Assembly (NCBI GenBank): GCA_030141605.1
Contig: JAQGDQ010000030.1
Location: forward strand, 355,171-419,170
Length of the DNA stretch: 64,000 bases
Reading direction: 5' to 3'
From: Tubiluchus corallicola
Taxonomy: Eukaryota > Priapulida > Priapulimorpha > Priapulimorphida > Tubiluchidae
Part shown: positions 48,950-62,112 of the stretch, piece by piece
Layout: each line of letters begins with the position of its first letter
Position numbering within the stretch: position 1 is the first letter of the stretch
The notes under the pieces: model-generated
Seen by the model: only the letters and a program-made list of their open reading frames with translations
Told to the model about the DNA's origin: nothing
Databases searched by the model: none
Program-made: the position numbers and the translations under genes

Positions 48950-51275
48950 TCAAGTTCCAGCAACTCCCAGACGTTCTCCGGAAATGACTCCCTTACACTT
49001 GATTTTCTCTTGTGAAACCACCAAAATTTTTTTTAAAGGTATCAGAAAGATCTTAGTATAGCGAGTCTTCAAAAAAAGGTCACAATGGCCACTGCCAAGA
49101 ACGCGCGAGAAGCTTGAGTTTCACTTCTCAAGACAAAAAATACAATACTGAAAACTGCTGCAAATTGCGACCTATTGTTGGGAGATCAAAATGGCTTTAT
49201 TAGCTAGTTGCAAAAGAAAAAAACGAGGATGAAAAGGAATCCTCCCAAAAATGAAGTTTTCATTTGAGTTTTGTTAGCATGCAGACATACTAGCTTGTGC
49301 ATATTGGCATTATTTTCATTTGACACAATATACAGAGAGTACATTCAGTAACAGTCTGCTTAAGTTGCAGTTACCCTCTGTCAGAAATTCATCATCAATT
49401 CCTTTCTGGCAAATATTCCTTTCCTGGGAATGAAATGCCTCCTGTTCGAAAATACTGTCTTAGAAGCTGTTACACTGCCCACACTTGCAATGGAATAGTT
49501 ATTATTTCAGTTAATTTTTTAGCAATTTTTAAAATTTCGTGTTTTAAATCTGCAAATTGGTTTCCATTTACAGATCTAGGTAGTTATTTAAGGTAGTTAT
49601 TTAAAATTTTCATTGACTGGCTCTAATAATGATTTACATTCAGGTTCCGCCACATATTAAGTAGGTCTTACTGATGTTTGTTGTTTGCGACTTGCAGAAT
49701 TGCGAATTATATAAAAAAACCTAAATTTTAGCTACGGTTTTCCGCATTATATTCCCCTTAAATTGTCTTTGTAAATACCTTTGCAACGCCAATTTGACTT
49801 TAAATTTATTTGAGCTGAAAACGGCTGCAGCTGTTGCTAATGCCAAATATTGCACAAAAAATTATTGCCTACAGAATCAAGTCTAAGCCAAGCTTAGCCA
49901 ATGGCTCATGAGCGCAATAATAGATTCGGTTTGTGGTTTCCGCCTATATATACTGTGAAGCCAAGCAAACCATCTGTTCTATGCTATAAAAATAATTATT
50001 AGCCGGCAACTTTTATCTGTGATCTTTACAATCATAATATAGGCCAGGTTATCTAAGTATTTTGTCATAAATTAATAAAGAGGTACAGCCTACAGCCCTA
50101 CACCTAACAGCTGTTATTCCCGAGTTATCACTGAGTGATTCATATAAGATAAATACTTTCAAAGTGAAAAAGTGTCATTGCCATAATAATTATGATTAAT
50201 TAAATGAAGATTTGTTGAAGAGAGTGCAAAAATACTCAAGCAGCATTTTCAAAAACACATTTCTTAAAGAAAAAGACCCTGAAATTAGCTATAATTCTAA
50301 AACCGTGGTGACAGAAAAGATAACTTGAATGATTAATTAATCTACTTAGCCATGAATGTGCTGAAAACTGCTAATAAGTAGTCATAATGAACAAAGCAAA
50401 ACCGACAATGATAATGATGACGACGACGACGATGATGATGATGATGAAAGTAATATTAAAGTCGCAACGTCTAAGCAAGCAAAGTTCTCTGATTGTTCTG
50501 TTGTAAAATGTGATAAAATAAGTAAGTGCAGAATTATAGTAAATTGCCAGAATAAGGGATTTTGAAATTGCTTGAACATAACACTATTACACTGACGCAC
50601 TCCGACCGAAGCTTTAGCATCGCGGGACTGGTCAAAAGATACCTTTTGTTTGTTTCCATCTGATCACAGAAGCAAACAATTTACCATGAATTTCATTTCT
50701 GCATTGCAGACAACGTCCAGATCACACAGGTTCAAGCGCAACTCTGACAGAGGTACCTGAAGCCAAGATCGATTATCAAACAAGTGAACTTTTAACTCTG
50801 AGGCCAATATTCCAAATGTGACTTATTGGCCACATTACTTATCAACTCACAAAGCACAAACACTACATCAAAATATGGGTACGATCAGCAGTTCTCCAGA
50901 AGCCAACACTACAAACAACCGCAAAACTACTTGAAGCTATGCACTGCCGCCCAGTAAGAACTTTGTTCGAATGCTGAAAGCCAAAGAACCGGAGAGAATA
51001 GATTAAGGAAGCTGCAAGAGAAGCCCTGTGCTTAACTGCATCTTTTCACATGCACGTGACTTTAATTAACGTCCTACTAGTGTGTGCTTTCCAAGACTGC
51101 ATAGCATGAGTGGATGATATGTGTATATTGGAGGTCAGGAAACTCTATAACAACATTATCACTGGAGTGAGGCAAAATGTATTAGGATAATAGTACTTGA
51201 ACATATAAGACCTAGCGTGATACATGTATATCCTTAAAAAATCGAACTCATTTTTGTTGCATTATGTTACATGTA
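48950..51275. other. Gene-free stretch
   Basis: I see no supportable gene. A short GAC/GAT trinucleotide run lies at about 50415-50446. The segment 50700-51050 is less AT-rich and may be an old transposon remnant, but all frames are broken and I cannot identify it. Confidence 0.5.
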
Positions 51276-51277
51276 CT

Positions 51278-51354
<77 letters not shown>
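51278..51354. repeat. (AAT)n microsatellite
   Basis: About 25 perfect AAT triplets. Frames across it are artefacts. Confidence 0.97.
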
Positions 51355-51355
<1 letters not shown>

Positions 51356-51523
51356 TAGGCTAACTGTAATTGAGTAAATGATCTTAAGATTAGCATAGTT
51401 ATGTGTAACTATAACTGCGACTGCTTTGTCGAACTGTAACTCACAAGGAAGTTTATGATGGTACAAATCCACAATTAATTAAATTGTGATAATTAAATGA
51501 AAGAGCGAAAAAGTCTAAAAAGT

Positions 51524-51599
51524 TGGGATGCAGCCTGGATTTGAACCAGGGATCTTCTGCTTACAAGCCAGATGTTAAACCATATTCTTCAGTGATCAA
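51524..51599 (-). pseudogene. tRNA-Thr(TGT)-like sequence, tRNA pseudogene or SINE head
   Basis: On the minus strand there is a perfect T arm (CCTGG, TTCAAAT, CCAGG) matching the pol III B box, a 5-nt variable loop, and an anticodon arm whose loop reads CTTGTAA (anticodon TGT). A run of five T (51517-51521 on the plus strand as A) follows within three bases. The 5' acceptor strand does not pair with the 3' strand (CTGCATC), and the D arm is degraded. It is unlikely to be a working tRNA. Confidence 0.65.
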
Positions 51600-51765
51600 G
51601 GCTGGCCACCAAATTCAGCCTTTCCAACATAAGAGCCTAACAGGTGTGGGCGATTTTGTAACTAAATGGATTAATTTTCAATTAATAATAACATAAGACG
51701 AGTTTTTTAAGCTTCGCAATGACTGTGAAACTTATTTGCAGCTGTAAATAGCGTCACACAGAGTC

Positions 51766-51816
51766 ACACACACGCACGCACGCACGCACACACACGCACA
51801 CACGAACGTACGCACA
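51766..51816. repeat. Degenerate CA/CGCA repeat
   Basis: A short tract of CACACGCACGCACGCA-type units. No other feature is visible. Confidence 0.85.
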
Positions 51817-52374
51817 CATTTTGTTATACAGAAGGTATATAGCGTAAATACGGTCTAAATGAATTCAAGCACAATAAGAAAATTAACCTGCTGTGAAAAG
51901 TGTGAATCAATGGTTTAAACATGTAGCAATCTCTATCATACGCTAATGACAAGTTAATACGTAGCATGAGAGGCTGCAAGGTCTAACTGTGATCTACAAT
52001 TAAAAATTTCAGTTTTTCTTTCCGGTAGTCCTTCACTAAGTTATGAACAGATCATCATCGTATTTGGCCTGGTACAGCAATATATTGGTTCATCTAAAAG
52101 TAACGTATATTTTGTGATAGACTTGTTTTTCCTATCAAACAGCACTCCTGTAGATTTTGCAACCTGAGGCAACCTGGTCAGCAGTTATTTGCTGTTTGTC
52201 AACGGCAATTATTTCAAATAAATATGCTTATAAAAAAGATCTGATTTAATTTGCTCGCATGCTATTTATTTAACACTTTCTGTCTTTTTTTCATACTTTA
52301 CACAGAAACACAAAAACTTTACCTCAACGACCCTGGAGATAGCGTTTTATTATGTTCCGAGACAACACTACAGT

Positions 52375-52520
<146 letters not shown>

Positions 52521-53892
52521 CTCTTTCTCTCTCCTTTTTGCGTTCGTTTCAGTATCTGTTCTTCATTAAATGCAGACGATATATAATTACTCTACACGAA
52601 TTTTCACTTTGTTTTGCTCCTTCTCACTCTCTGTTGCTTATAGAATTTATAGACATCACAAATTCATTATCACTTTGTCAGCAGCAAAATTGTATATTCG
52701 TACATAATTAACATATCGGTATGCATTCGCTGCAATCTATATGGATTTCATGGAAAATGTGCTAAGTCTAAGAAATATTTTAAATCAAAGTTTCGGGCTA
52801 AAGAATAACTACTAAATGAGGAAGCATTTGACTGTAGTGTCTTTTTTTCAATTATTCCATGAGTGCAATTAGATCTACACGTGCAGCTATATGGCATGAA
52901 AATGGATATGTAAGCCTCAACGTTTGGTTAATAGGTTATAGGAATTAGTTTACCACTTTTCATTCTTGTAGTTCTAAACCATCATGTAATGGTGAGTTTG
53001 CCAAGTGAGCAATATTATGATTTTAACCAACTAATATTATGAAATAAACTTTGAATTCAGCGGTTTGGGATTTTGGAAACAGTTTTACCCCATTCGTTAT
53101 CAGAGCACTCTAGTTAATTACCATAATCGAAGTCCTCTGCGTCAGTGCTGAAGGTCACTTCTGCACCAGTTCTGCTAAGCTGCATATTGCGAGCTAAGCC
53201 TTACAAATCATCTTTGCACAAAGATACAATTTGAAGAATTTCATGATCAGTCAAATTTACAATAATTTCAGCAGATGGCTGAAATTTTTGCTTACTGTTT
53301 TTGGTTGTCAAACCACCCTCACTTATGTGTTGACATTGACAACTGCACGTAAGAGATAACAATGGGGGGTTGACTTTAGTAATGAAATTCGCCTTTATTT
53401 ACGTCAAGTGGATGAATGAAGAAAAAAAGTGACATGCGATTAAGCAACGTTGGTTCTTGTTACTAAGTGGGAAAGACTAGCAGGAAAATCATTTCTGGAC
53501 ACTTTTATTTGCCCTGTACTGTTTCTCACTGTTGAAAAAGGACCGATAGGCCTATTACGTAGTACTGTTATACAGTTTAGCATCCTGTAAGCTTTTGCAG
53601 CACTAACGGCGGGGCATATTTTCATGTCCATGGTTATGACAGGACAGGAACCTACTTTCATTATGAAGACTCTTTGCCGATCCAGTATCTCATGCCAGAG
53701 AATTATTCGTGAAATTGATGAAGTTTTAATTCGTTGGTGAATGCTTTTATCTTTCACAGCTAGGAAACAAGATGTAGCAATGCTGAAACTTTAAATTTAT
53801 TCTTTCTTGACTGCTATTAAACTTTCGAGAATTTTCCTTTAGAAAAAACAAACAAAAATATTTTCAGTCTGATGCATTTAAATATCCCAAGC
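52521..53892. other. Gene-free stretch
   Basis: No supported gene. A 105-codon minus-strand open frame (53440-53757) has a protein-like composition, but it has no splice context and I do not recognise it. Confidence 0.4.
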
Positions 53893-53955
53893 ACCGCCAC
53901 TGCCCCCACCGCCACCGCCGCCACCACCACCACCACCACCACCACCACCACCACC

Positions 53956-54005
<50 letters not shown>

Positions 54006-54009
54006 CGAC
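53893..54009. repeat. (CCA)n then (CAA)n compound microsatellite
   Basis: GCCACC units pass into about 16 CCA triplets and then about 13 CAA triplets. The Thr/Asn-rich plus frame and Val/Leu-rich minus frame across it are artefacts. Confidence 0.97.
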
Positions 54010-57000
54010 AAACAAATTAAAGTTTTCGACATGGTCGTGCTATTGATGTCGTCTCACATTATGCTTAAATTGTATCACATAAAAACGCATCAAGGGCAAA
54101 ATAGGAATATCATTAAATTAACATTACAAGATCGCTCTCAGCAAAGCTCCGACCACATTTTTATAAGAGTTGCACAACCAGCACTACTGAATAATCTCAT
54201 AAGTGCCTATCAATGTATGCCATAATATAAATTACACGAGATCTGTCGACAAGCTTCTGTAAACAAGCTGCAACACAGTTTCAACTCAGTCTGTGAGCGA
54301 AGCTTCGTGTGTAACTAAGAATTTCTATGTAGCATCTAAACGTCTCTATCATCAAGCTTAGCTTGTGTCTTCTAGCGGTTTATCTCATTGGTAAACTCTC
54401 TGACATTATGTAATACGAACAGCACTGTCTCGAAAATCTAGCGGATTAAATGCCTAAAAATAGAATTTGTGAGGAATCGGCTTTAAAATTCACATAGTAG
54501 GCAGCTGCTATACAAAATAAATTTATGCGACTTGGTTAATTAATTAAGCCACCTCCGCATAAAAAAGTTATTAAACATCAAAGATTTATCTAGGCTAATG
54601 AAGTATGAAAAAAAGTTACGTTCGACGTGATCTGTTCATCTGTTTATTTGTACGAATCATTGGTATCACAGTTGAAAAATTAATCAAAATTTAGTAAAAT
54701 TTGGCAAGAAAGTTGTCTTACATGTTTCCCAAGTCCAACGTTGAAAGTAAATGCCGCGATTAAAGGCTAATACAATGATCAGAACACGGGTGATTAGATC
54801 TACACATATCTAACAGAGGCAAACAACATTTGGCAGAAGCGTCTGGTTAACAGGGACGTTTCTGACGTTTCACGCCATATGCAAAGTTTCGAAGTGGGAA
54901 GATCAAAATCAACTTCAGAGATTTTGCCTAGTTGTAGTAATTTAGTGCGTGAGCAGTACAGGACGACTCACAATGCGAATGGCTCACCACGTCATTCGAT
55001 TATTTGACGAATTTTTGATATATGTGAGAGAAGACAAACAACAAATAAATTCCGCTAAATCATCATCACCATTTATCATAATCACGATGAGTTATAGTTC
55101 CGCATCTGCTGTACCACTTTATCACAACAACCTTTTTCCCTGTGCAAGAACCGAACAACGTTCTTGCTATATGACGATTTTTCTGTAGGGATTGGCTGGC
55201 TTCCGTGTGTAATAAGACATCCTTCAAAACTGTTTCTCGTCTCTAATATTGGCAAGATTAAGAAACGCATCTGACGATCCGAAGTACGTATCGCTACCAG
55301 ACTAAATTCAAGATTCACCTTAAAACCTGGTGATATTTTTCTCCTCTTTGCGAAGAATGCCGTACCGTTTTCACATGAAATCACGTGAGCATTTTTTCAT
55401 ACTGTGAGTATGTTGTAAACTTGTAGGTTTGTCATCATTTCCATTTTACAGAAAAGGTCTAACAGCAATATTCAAATCGAACTGATTAAAAAAGAGAGCA
55501 TAAACCTTGAAGAATGGGCTATGGCTACTCATGTGCTCATAGTACTAAATTAAAGCTAGTCTTTCTGCTTCTCTGTTTATAAGGCATTACTGTATTAAAA
55601 CTGACCTATTAAAATACCTAGCTGACTGGAAACCACTCAAGCACTACTACAAGGTGATACTAGCCATTTTGTTCTATTTTTCAGTATCTGAATATATTGT
55701 TTCAAAATTTGAAACCAGTCTATATTGAAACAAGGCTTAACGGTTACGGTAAAGATGGGGCTGATTGAATTACCCAAGATGACGATGATGATGGCGATGG
55801 CAGCAACAACATGATTAAAAGATAGTGAATGAAATATTGAAGATTGCTACACAATTTTAAGGTGTATCTATAAAAGTATTCCAGACACGGTTGGCACCAC
55901 GAAAATTTTTTACGCAAATTCAAATAGATCCGTGTAAAATCTAGTCAAATAAAAATAAAACACTATATCCTGTAAAATTACCCTGTAATAAATGTAGGAT
56001 AACCTAATTAAAAAAGGCGAAAATGAACAACAAATTTTTTTATCTTTTCTTGAACACCTAATATTTAGTGCAATAACACAAATCAAGTGGGAGGTTGATC
56101 TTGGACCTGTTATAGAAAGAACCTAAGCTGCAAAAGTTATGAGACGGTTTAACGGTACTTCACGAATGGTGCTCAGTTCTGACAGCCTGAGCACTAAAAC
56201 GTGTCAGAAACTTTAACAAGACTTGACAAATAATAAGGAAGTTGGGGCCATGTTGTGTAAACATCTGAGGGGCAGCCAACGACAAATTCAACGTTAGATT
56301 AAAAAATTTCAGACATCTTTAGATGAAATTTCCCAACTACTCTCCCTTAAGACGATAACGACACAACAGATTAATTTGCTAGACTGATCAGTCAGGACAC
56401 CTGGACACCACCATATGGCCAGCGTGTTAACTGCGCTGGTACTATGGTGATAAAAAACTGGACCAGACACTCAGATTAATTTACCATAAACAACTCAACC
56501 AGTACAGACGAACTGTCCATATGGCTTCTAAGAACTGCACAGTAGGTTATGTGAAGCCTTTTATGACTAGTACATCCGATTTGTGCAAATAAAGGGTTTA
56601 TGAAGGGTCTGTTCATTTTACCACAAGCAAATATAGCTTCCAAGGCAATCTATTGGGATTTTTATTAGATCGGCACACGGCTAATTGTTGATAATTCGCT
56701 TTTTTCTTGTCTTTCTTGCAACCTTTAAACTTGTCTATGGCTTCATTTACATTTAAGATTATATGTCCTCGAACAAATTGTGGTATACCTATATCTCGAT
56801 TATATAAATAAAATTTTAGAATTAAAAAAACACGACTTGCATAATTTATAACTCTGTAGAATTACATGATAATCGTCATCTGTTCTATCTAAAAAACTAA
56901 AAAATCGTTACAACTATCTAGTAGCTAGTGTTCATGGTCCTTGGCAAAGGCCAGTGAACTCACAAAGTTTGCTTCTGACAGCGTAATACGACAGTTTCCT

Positions 57001-58860
57001 CAAAAAATTCTAGCTATAATAATTCTAGTTTTCCCTACTTTGTTTGTAGAGTATTGTACTATGGTTTGAACCTCTTTACATCTAAGGTTATAGCTATGCG
57101 TTTGACATTCTGTATTTTAATAAACAACATTTTGGGATTACCATTTTGGAATTATCAGAAAACATGACAGTATTCTAGTTTTCATCCTCTAAATGTAACT
57201 CCTCCCTTTGAAGGACAAAGGCCTTAACTGAGGCGATTTGTATGAAAAACTTTTTATGGCGCGCCTCGTCAGTATAATTCTGATAGGAATGACTAGGACA
57301 CAAGTTTCGCATTACACTTTTTCAAAAGTTTGTTAATTTGCGCGATCAATTAATTATTAACGAATCAATATCAGTTGCTGGACATATCTTTCAAGAGACA
57401 TTAAATTTATGTTACCCTGCAATGTAACGCACGTCTTTTAATTCCTAACAAAATATTTTCAAATACTCGATTAAAAGCAACTAACACAATCAAAATCACT
57501 GTAAACGACGCAACCTACTTGCACTGACTTTAATTTATTAGCACTGTCACAGTCCAGCGTCTTTTTAGATTGGTGAAAATAACCAAAATGAGTGCAATTT
57601 TGCATGAATCGCATGAATTGATTAGATAAACACATATTTATATCCACACAGGTAAGTATATACATATCCACACGGGTACATTGTCTTCCTTTTTTGAAAT
57701 TTTCTGATGAAATTTTAAATTTAATTTTTTAACATTTATAAGCCATTAACATGCCATGCACGAAGCCATGCCAATTAAATGACCAGTCGTATCTTAAGCA
57801 AAATATATCTAAACAACTATAGTATCTAGCATTGATCATATTAACTTGAAATCTAATTTAGATGACGTCAAAAGTCGTTAATTCCATACTTACATGAAAG
57901 TGATTAATTTATTCCTTCTAAGAAGTTTAACTGAGAACACTGTGTAGAACATACGTTCTTAGTTACGCCTACAAACTCCTCATAAACTTCAGTTTGAACG
58001 CAAAATAATTTAGAAACCTGCAACATTAGACACACTGTGATCAGAGTACGTATTAGCAATACACGGACCACAACTGCAGGCTTGAGCTACAAATATAGCT
58101 GAAAATATCCACGATTAAGGAAAACTCCTCGTCCGCTTGCAACTGTTATAAAGCATCATACTAACATGGAACAGACTAGCTGCTGTAAAGAGAGATCTCG
58201 CCCATGTGGTTACCATATACATTGCCCTTCAACAGAATAACAAGTCTAAAGCTATCAATTATAGGTGCAGTTTTTCAAGTACGTACATCCTTCCATCGTT
58301 GCTTGACTGCCTGTTCACGAAGCAATTTTTAGTACTGACACTTCTCATTAACCTTGTTGCAATACTGTGAAGAAAACTGGTTTCACTCTTCGCAAAAAAA
58401 AACTAATGTAAGTAGACGAAACTAATGCTATAAACAACAGCAGCAGCAGCAACAACAATAACTGTGCGAGCGGCGGTTACAATAATGAAAATAATGAGCA
58501 GTTATTGTAATTTAAAAAAACTAAGTAAACCATAGATGTATACAGAAAAGGAAAAGACAAAAGGGGAGATAACACTTAGCCAATTGAGAAATGACCAAAG
58601 ATAAAAGGCTTCTTCTTGTGTACAGATTAACATGTATAAAACAAGAAGAGCATCATAATATGGTGGAGAAGTCAAGAAAAACAAACAAACAGAAGACAAA
58701 AGCAGGGCCGGATATACCAATAGGCACTGTAGGTCATTGGTCTAGGACTACGGCTATCTGGGGGCTTAAGTAAGAAAACTTTTTTCACAAAAAAAACATT
58801 TCCCAGAAGTTTTAGTTTATTTCCAAAATGCCAGAAAAGATACCTTCTCAGAATTTTTTT
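54010..58860. other. Gene-free stretch of about 4.9 kb
   Basis: I see no gene I can support. A 100-codon minus-strand frame at 55082-55384 is protein-like but isolated. A short CAG/CAA run lies near 58440. No transposon ends were recognised. Confidence 0.45.
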
Positions 58861-59220
58861 CACAGACTTCGTTCTTTCTCTTTGCCTCTCCCTCTCTCCC
58901 TCCTAACCACTCTCTTCCTCTCTCCTTCTCTCCCTCCCTATCTGTTCCCGTCTCTATCCCAGTACTCTCTCGCGCTCTCTCTCTTCCTCTCTCCTCTCCC
59001 TCCCTATCTGTTTCCGGCTCTATCCCAGTACTTTTTTTTCACAGACTTCGTTCTTTCTCTTTGCCTCTCCCTCTCTCCCTCCTAACCACTCTCTTCCTCT
59101 CTCCTTCTCTCCCTCCCTATCTGTTCCCGTCTCTATCCCAGTACTCTCTCGCGCTCTCTCTCTTCCTCTCTCCTCTCCCTCCCTATCTGTTTCCGGCTCT
59201 ATCCCAGTACTCTCTCTCTC
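58861..59220. repeat. Exact tandem duplication, 179-bp CT-rich unit
   Basis: Copy 1 (58861-59039) and copy 2 (59040 to about 59213) both start CACAGACTTCGTTCTTTCTC and end CGGCTCTATCCCAGTAC, with no difference seen by eye. Within the unit, a CCCTCCCTATCTGTT-type block also occurs twice. The identity suggests a recent duplication or an assembly artefact. Confidence 0.92.
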
Positions 59221-60433
59221 CTTCTCAATTGTCAATACCCCTCTCCCCATCTCTACTCCGCGCTTTAACTAGGAGGACCATCAGAATCATTGAAAATAAC
59301 GCAATGTATGGTGCACAGCAGACTGTCACAATGTGATATATTTTTAGCGCGCTTAACTCATGTTGATTGTTTTCCCGCGCATTGCAACTCATTGTTTTCA
59401 ATGTTTTTACAGTCACAGTCAGATGCATGTACATCCTATCTAAATCGGCGAAATAATTCGGCATAACAGTGAAAGAAACTGCCCCAAGTGAGATTCCTAA
59501 GCAATCACCCAACTAATCAGTTGCTAGGCTCGACAGTGCTTCACTTCGGAAGCCAATTACACCCCGTAATTACTCACGCCGTATACGCAAAGATCAACAC
59601 GATTCGCTATATAATCGTCCTGACGTTATAAATGTACTTTCTTTCGTTAACGGGTTGAAAATTTTTATCATATAATCGACATTAATCAATACACGTAGTT
59701 AAAATAAACTACATGTACTTTTCACTTCGCATCATCTAAGTACGCCTTAAAAAGGATTTATTACATTTTGTGTGCATTTTATTTTCTGGAAAATGGCGGT
59801 TCTCCGAAAAATCTTTTCTGGGAAACGAGGCTACCGCCTATGTGGGTGCCACAGCCGCACACTGAAACTAATTTGTTGCACAGCGTCCAGCTTGTTTCAA
59901 GTGTACATCCGGTATTTCATTATACAATGTGTTATAATTTATAAACCATAAGGTCCGTATACAAAAGTATAGGGCCCGGAGTATGGTCCCCTGCACAATA
60001 AGGAGTATAGTATAGGTCTACAATAGTCTTCAACTGGTGGGCCCACTGGTAGATTGGGAACCCGGGGTAGTTCTCACGCCGCCATTAACGAGTTTGGCCT
60101 AGCGCCCAAAGTAGGTAAATCCAGCGTTTGACAAAACCCATTACAAAATCTAAGAAAATTCAGATAAATAAACAGAAAGGTAAAAAATGTAAGCAAGCCT
60201 TAGCAGGGATAAAAGTTCAAAAAGAAAGGAAAAGGAAAACCTAGTAATACTCAGACTGCACTATATAACAATAGCATATAATATGTTGTAGCTCAACAAT
60301 ATTATATATAGATGTTACGGTGTTTGCTGCTGTACAAAATAACAAAAAATATTCTAAGGTTTCGTGCACATTGATTTTTATTAAATCCCAATCATTATAA
60401 TGTTGCTGTTTGAACTGTTTGTATTTATTGCAG

Positions 60434-60682
60434 AAATGTTGATGATTGTTTAGATTTTAGTGAAAATACGACTGATAATCCTATCTGCGTCGTGTTAACT
60501 ACATGCAAAGCAAAATTTAAAGAACCTACGTCTTTTGCACAAACCGAGTCCAAAAACCAGCCAAGCATAACTTGCATTAGAGTTTTTGCCGGTTTTCACA
60601 AAGCTGCTGTCATTCAAAAATGCACGTTAAGCAGAAAAAGAGTGGCTTCCTTTTTAGACTTGTCACACGAAACTGAAGCATG
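60434..60682 (+). CDS. Orphan Ly6-like exon (partial or pseudogene)
   Basis: After an acceptor-like TTTATTGCAG an open frame of 82 codons reads VDDCLDFSENTTDNPIC, CVVLTTCKAKF, then QPSITCIRVFAGFHKAAVI and QKCTL, ending in TGA. The spacing of cysteines and the RVxxG(x)n-C block recall RVCLRTLHGSYDNGC of the Ly6 gene at 25 kb. The final CxC...CN part is missing; it could lie in a later exon if the exon ends at an internal GT near 60640. No signal-peptide exon was found upstream. The family link is inferred. Confidence 0.35.
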
Positions 60683-60752
60683 ATCTCGATACGGTTCTTG
60701 AACCAGACAGCCAAAATTTAATATGCACTAATGACATAGTAATGTTAGCATA

Positions 60753-60930
60753 CTTTTAATGTAACTATATAGTTAAAACCAAACTGCAGAATTTGCGCAC
60801 CCTCATTCTTGCAGCCCAGCGTGTAGCGGAAGACGATAGCCATAAGTAAAGCGCCGAAGAATCTTTGGAGAATCCATGTTCGGGGGGTTGTAATGTTAGT
60901 CGTATAGTACGGAAGTAGAGTCACACCTGG
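60753..60930 (-). other. Exon-like minus-strand open frame, unrecognised
   Basis: After an acceptor-like ACAAATTTCCAG the frame reads VTLLPYYTTNITTPRTWIL, then QRFFGALLMAIVFRYTLGC, and runs to a stop near 60745. Base composition is more balanced than in neighbouring DNA. It lacks a start codon of its own and no partner exon was found. Confidence 0.25.
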
Positions 60931-61864
60931 AAATTTGTAAAAGCAATTAGAGTGAGAGGTGCTAAAGTGTGGCAAGTGCAGCGATTGAGTACCTAACTTC
61001 AAAGACTATGTTTTCCTAAACTGCCAAAGGATGGTCTCAAAATGGCGTGAGTTTATAATTAATTTTGATCAGCGTCATTCTGGCATAAACCAAAGGGCGT
61101 ACGTGGCTGCATGCACAGATTCACCGCTTGAAAAAGCCAGTAGATCCCTAATGTGTTTTACTGTTGATGAATTTATGAAGGGTTAAAGATGTGATTCAAG
61201 CATCAAATTGGTCACTGATATGGTAATGGAAGTTTAACTATTGATCGAATAATCATTCAAGTGTAATAACATCAACCAACCAGCCAAGCAGCAGTCAACC
61301 ACAAGTAATAAATTAGTAAGTTCAGACAACGGATCATCGGGCACAGGACATCAGGTCAAAGGACTACCAAACAAAGGAGCGCCGTCAAAGAACCACCACG
61401 GACAAAGGACCGCCAGTTAAGGAACTTTAATATGAAAACATTCTTTTGTAACAGATGGTGCTCGCCTAACGGTGGTCGCTGACTTTTCATAAATTTGATA
61501 GTTTTTGGAAAAACTACATGATTAACAGGCCGCCGAGCGCGTTTCAGAACCCTAAAAAGAAAGCATTCACAAACCATTTGTCGTCTTTGGCAAACATTTT
61601 AATATTAGTTCATCGTTGTAAGGCACGAAACACTCCTGTCTGATCTTAATTAATGTCTGTCAGTGATAGGCTCCGAGATAATGTAATTATTTCAGCCGCG
61701 ACATAGCAATCAAAACTTCATGCAGGTGTGACATTTTTATAAAAACAAACATTGTTGTGTATTACAGAAATCAGTTGTTATGAGTTCCACGAAATGTCAA
61801 CGCTGTTACACCCGAGTTTCTAAGCTGTAAGTCACAAAACGTACGATTTTTGATTAAGTACTTT

Positions 61865-62112
61865 CCAGGCAAGCATATGTTTGTTTATTTAACAGAGAAG
61901 TATTATAACAGTAATATTTTATGCAGATTTCATTATCAATTTCTAACTTTGTTATATTGTAAAATTATGAACACTGCTTAAATGGAGGCCAGCACTTAAA
62001 AAGACTGCTAGCTTGAATCAAATAAGGGTTTTACAATTAAATCGTGTAATTTCAAGGTTATTATATTTCCCTAGTAACTGCGTGTAAATTAACTCTTCAA
62101 AATGCTTGGTGA
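61865..62112 (+). pseudogene. Decayed copy of the Ly6 exon-1/intron-1 junction segment
   Basis: The segment aligns by eye with 25096-25308. Shared blocks include GTTATATTGTAAAAT, GAACACTGCTTAAATG, AAGACTGCTAGCTTG and TTTTACAATTAAATCG. At the exon end CCAGGCAGGTAAGC has become CCAGGCAAGC, so the splice donor is deleted, and a signal-peptide frame is not recognisable upstream. There is an insertion of about 30 bp. It may be a Ly6 duplicate or a dispersed repeat that both loci share. Confidence 0.7.

Noticed and set aside
53440-53757. Minus-strand 105-codon frame
   Set aside because: Protein-like composition but no start or splice context and no recognised family.
55082-55384. Minus-strand 100-codon frame
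   Set aside because: Isolated, starts at GTG, no splice signals or known motif.
60010-60110. Sequence like a hAT transposon end (CTTCAACTGGTGGGCCCACT)
   Set aside because: Only one end is visible and no 8-bp target duplication can be paired with it.
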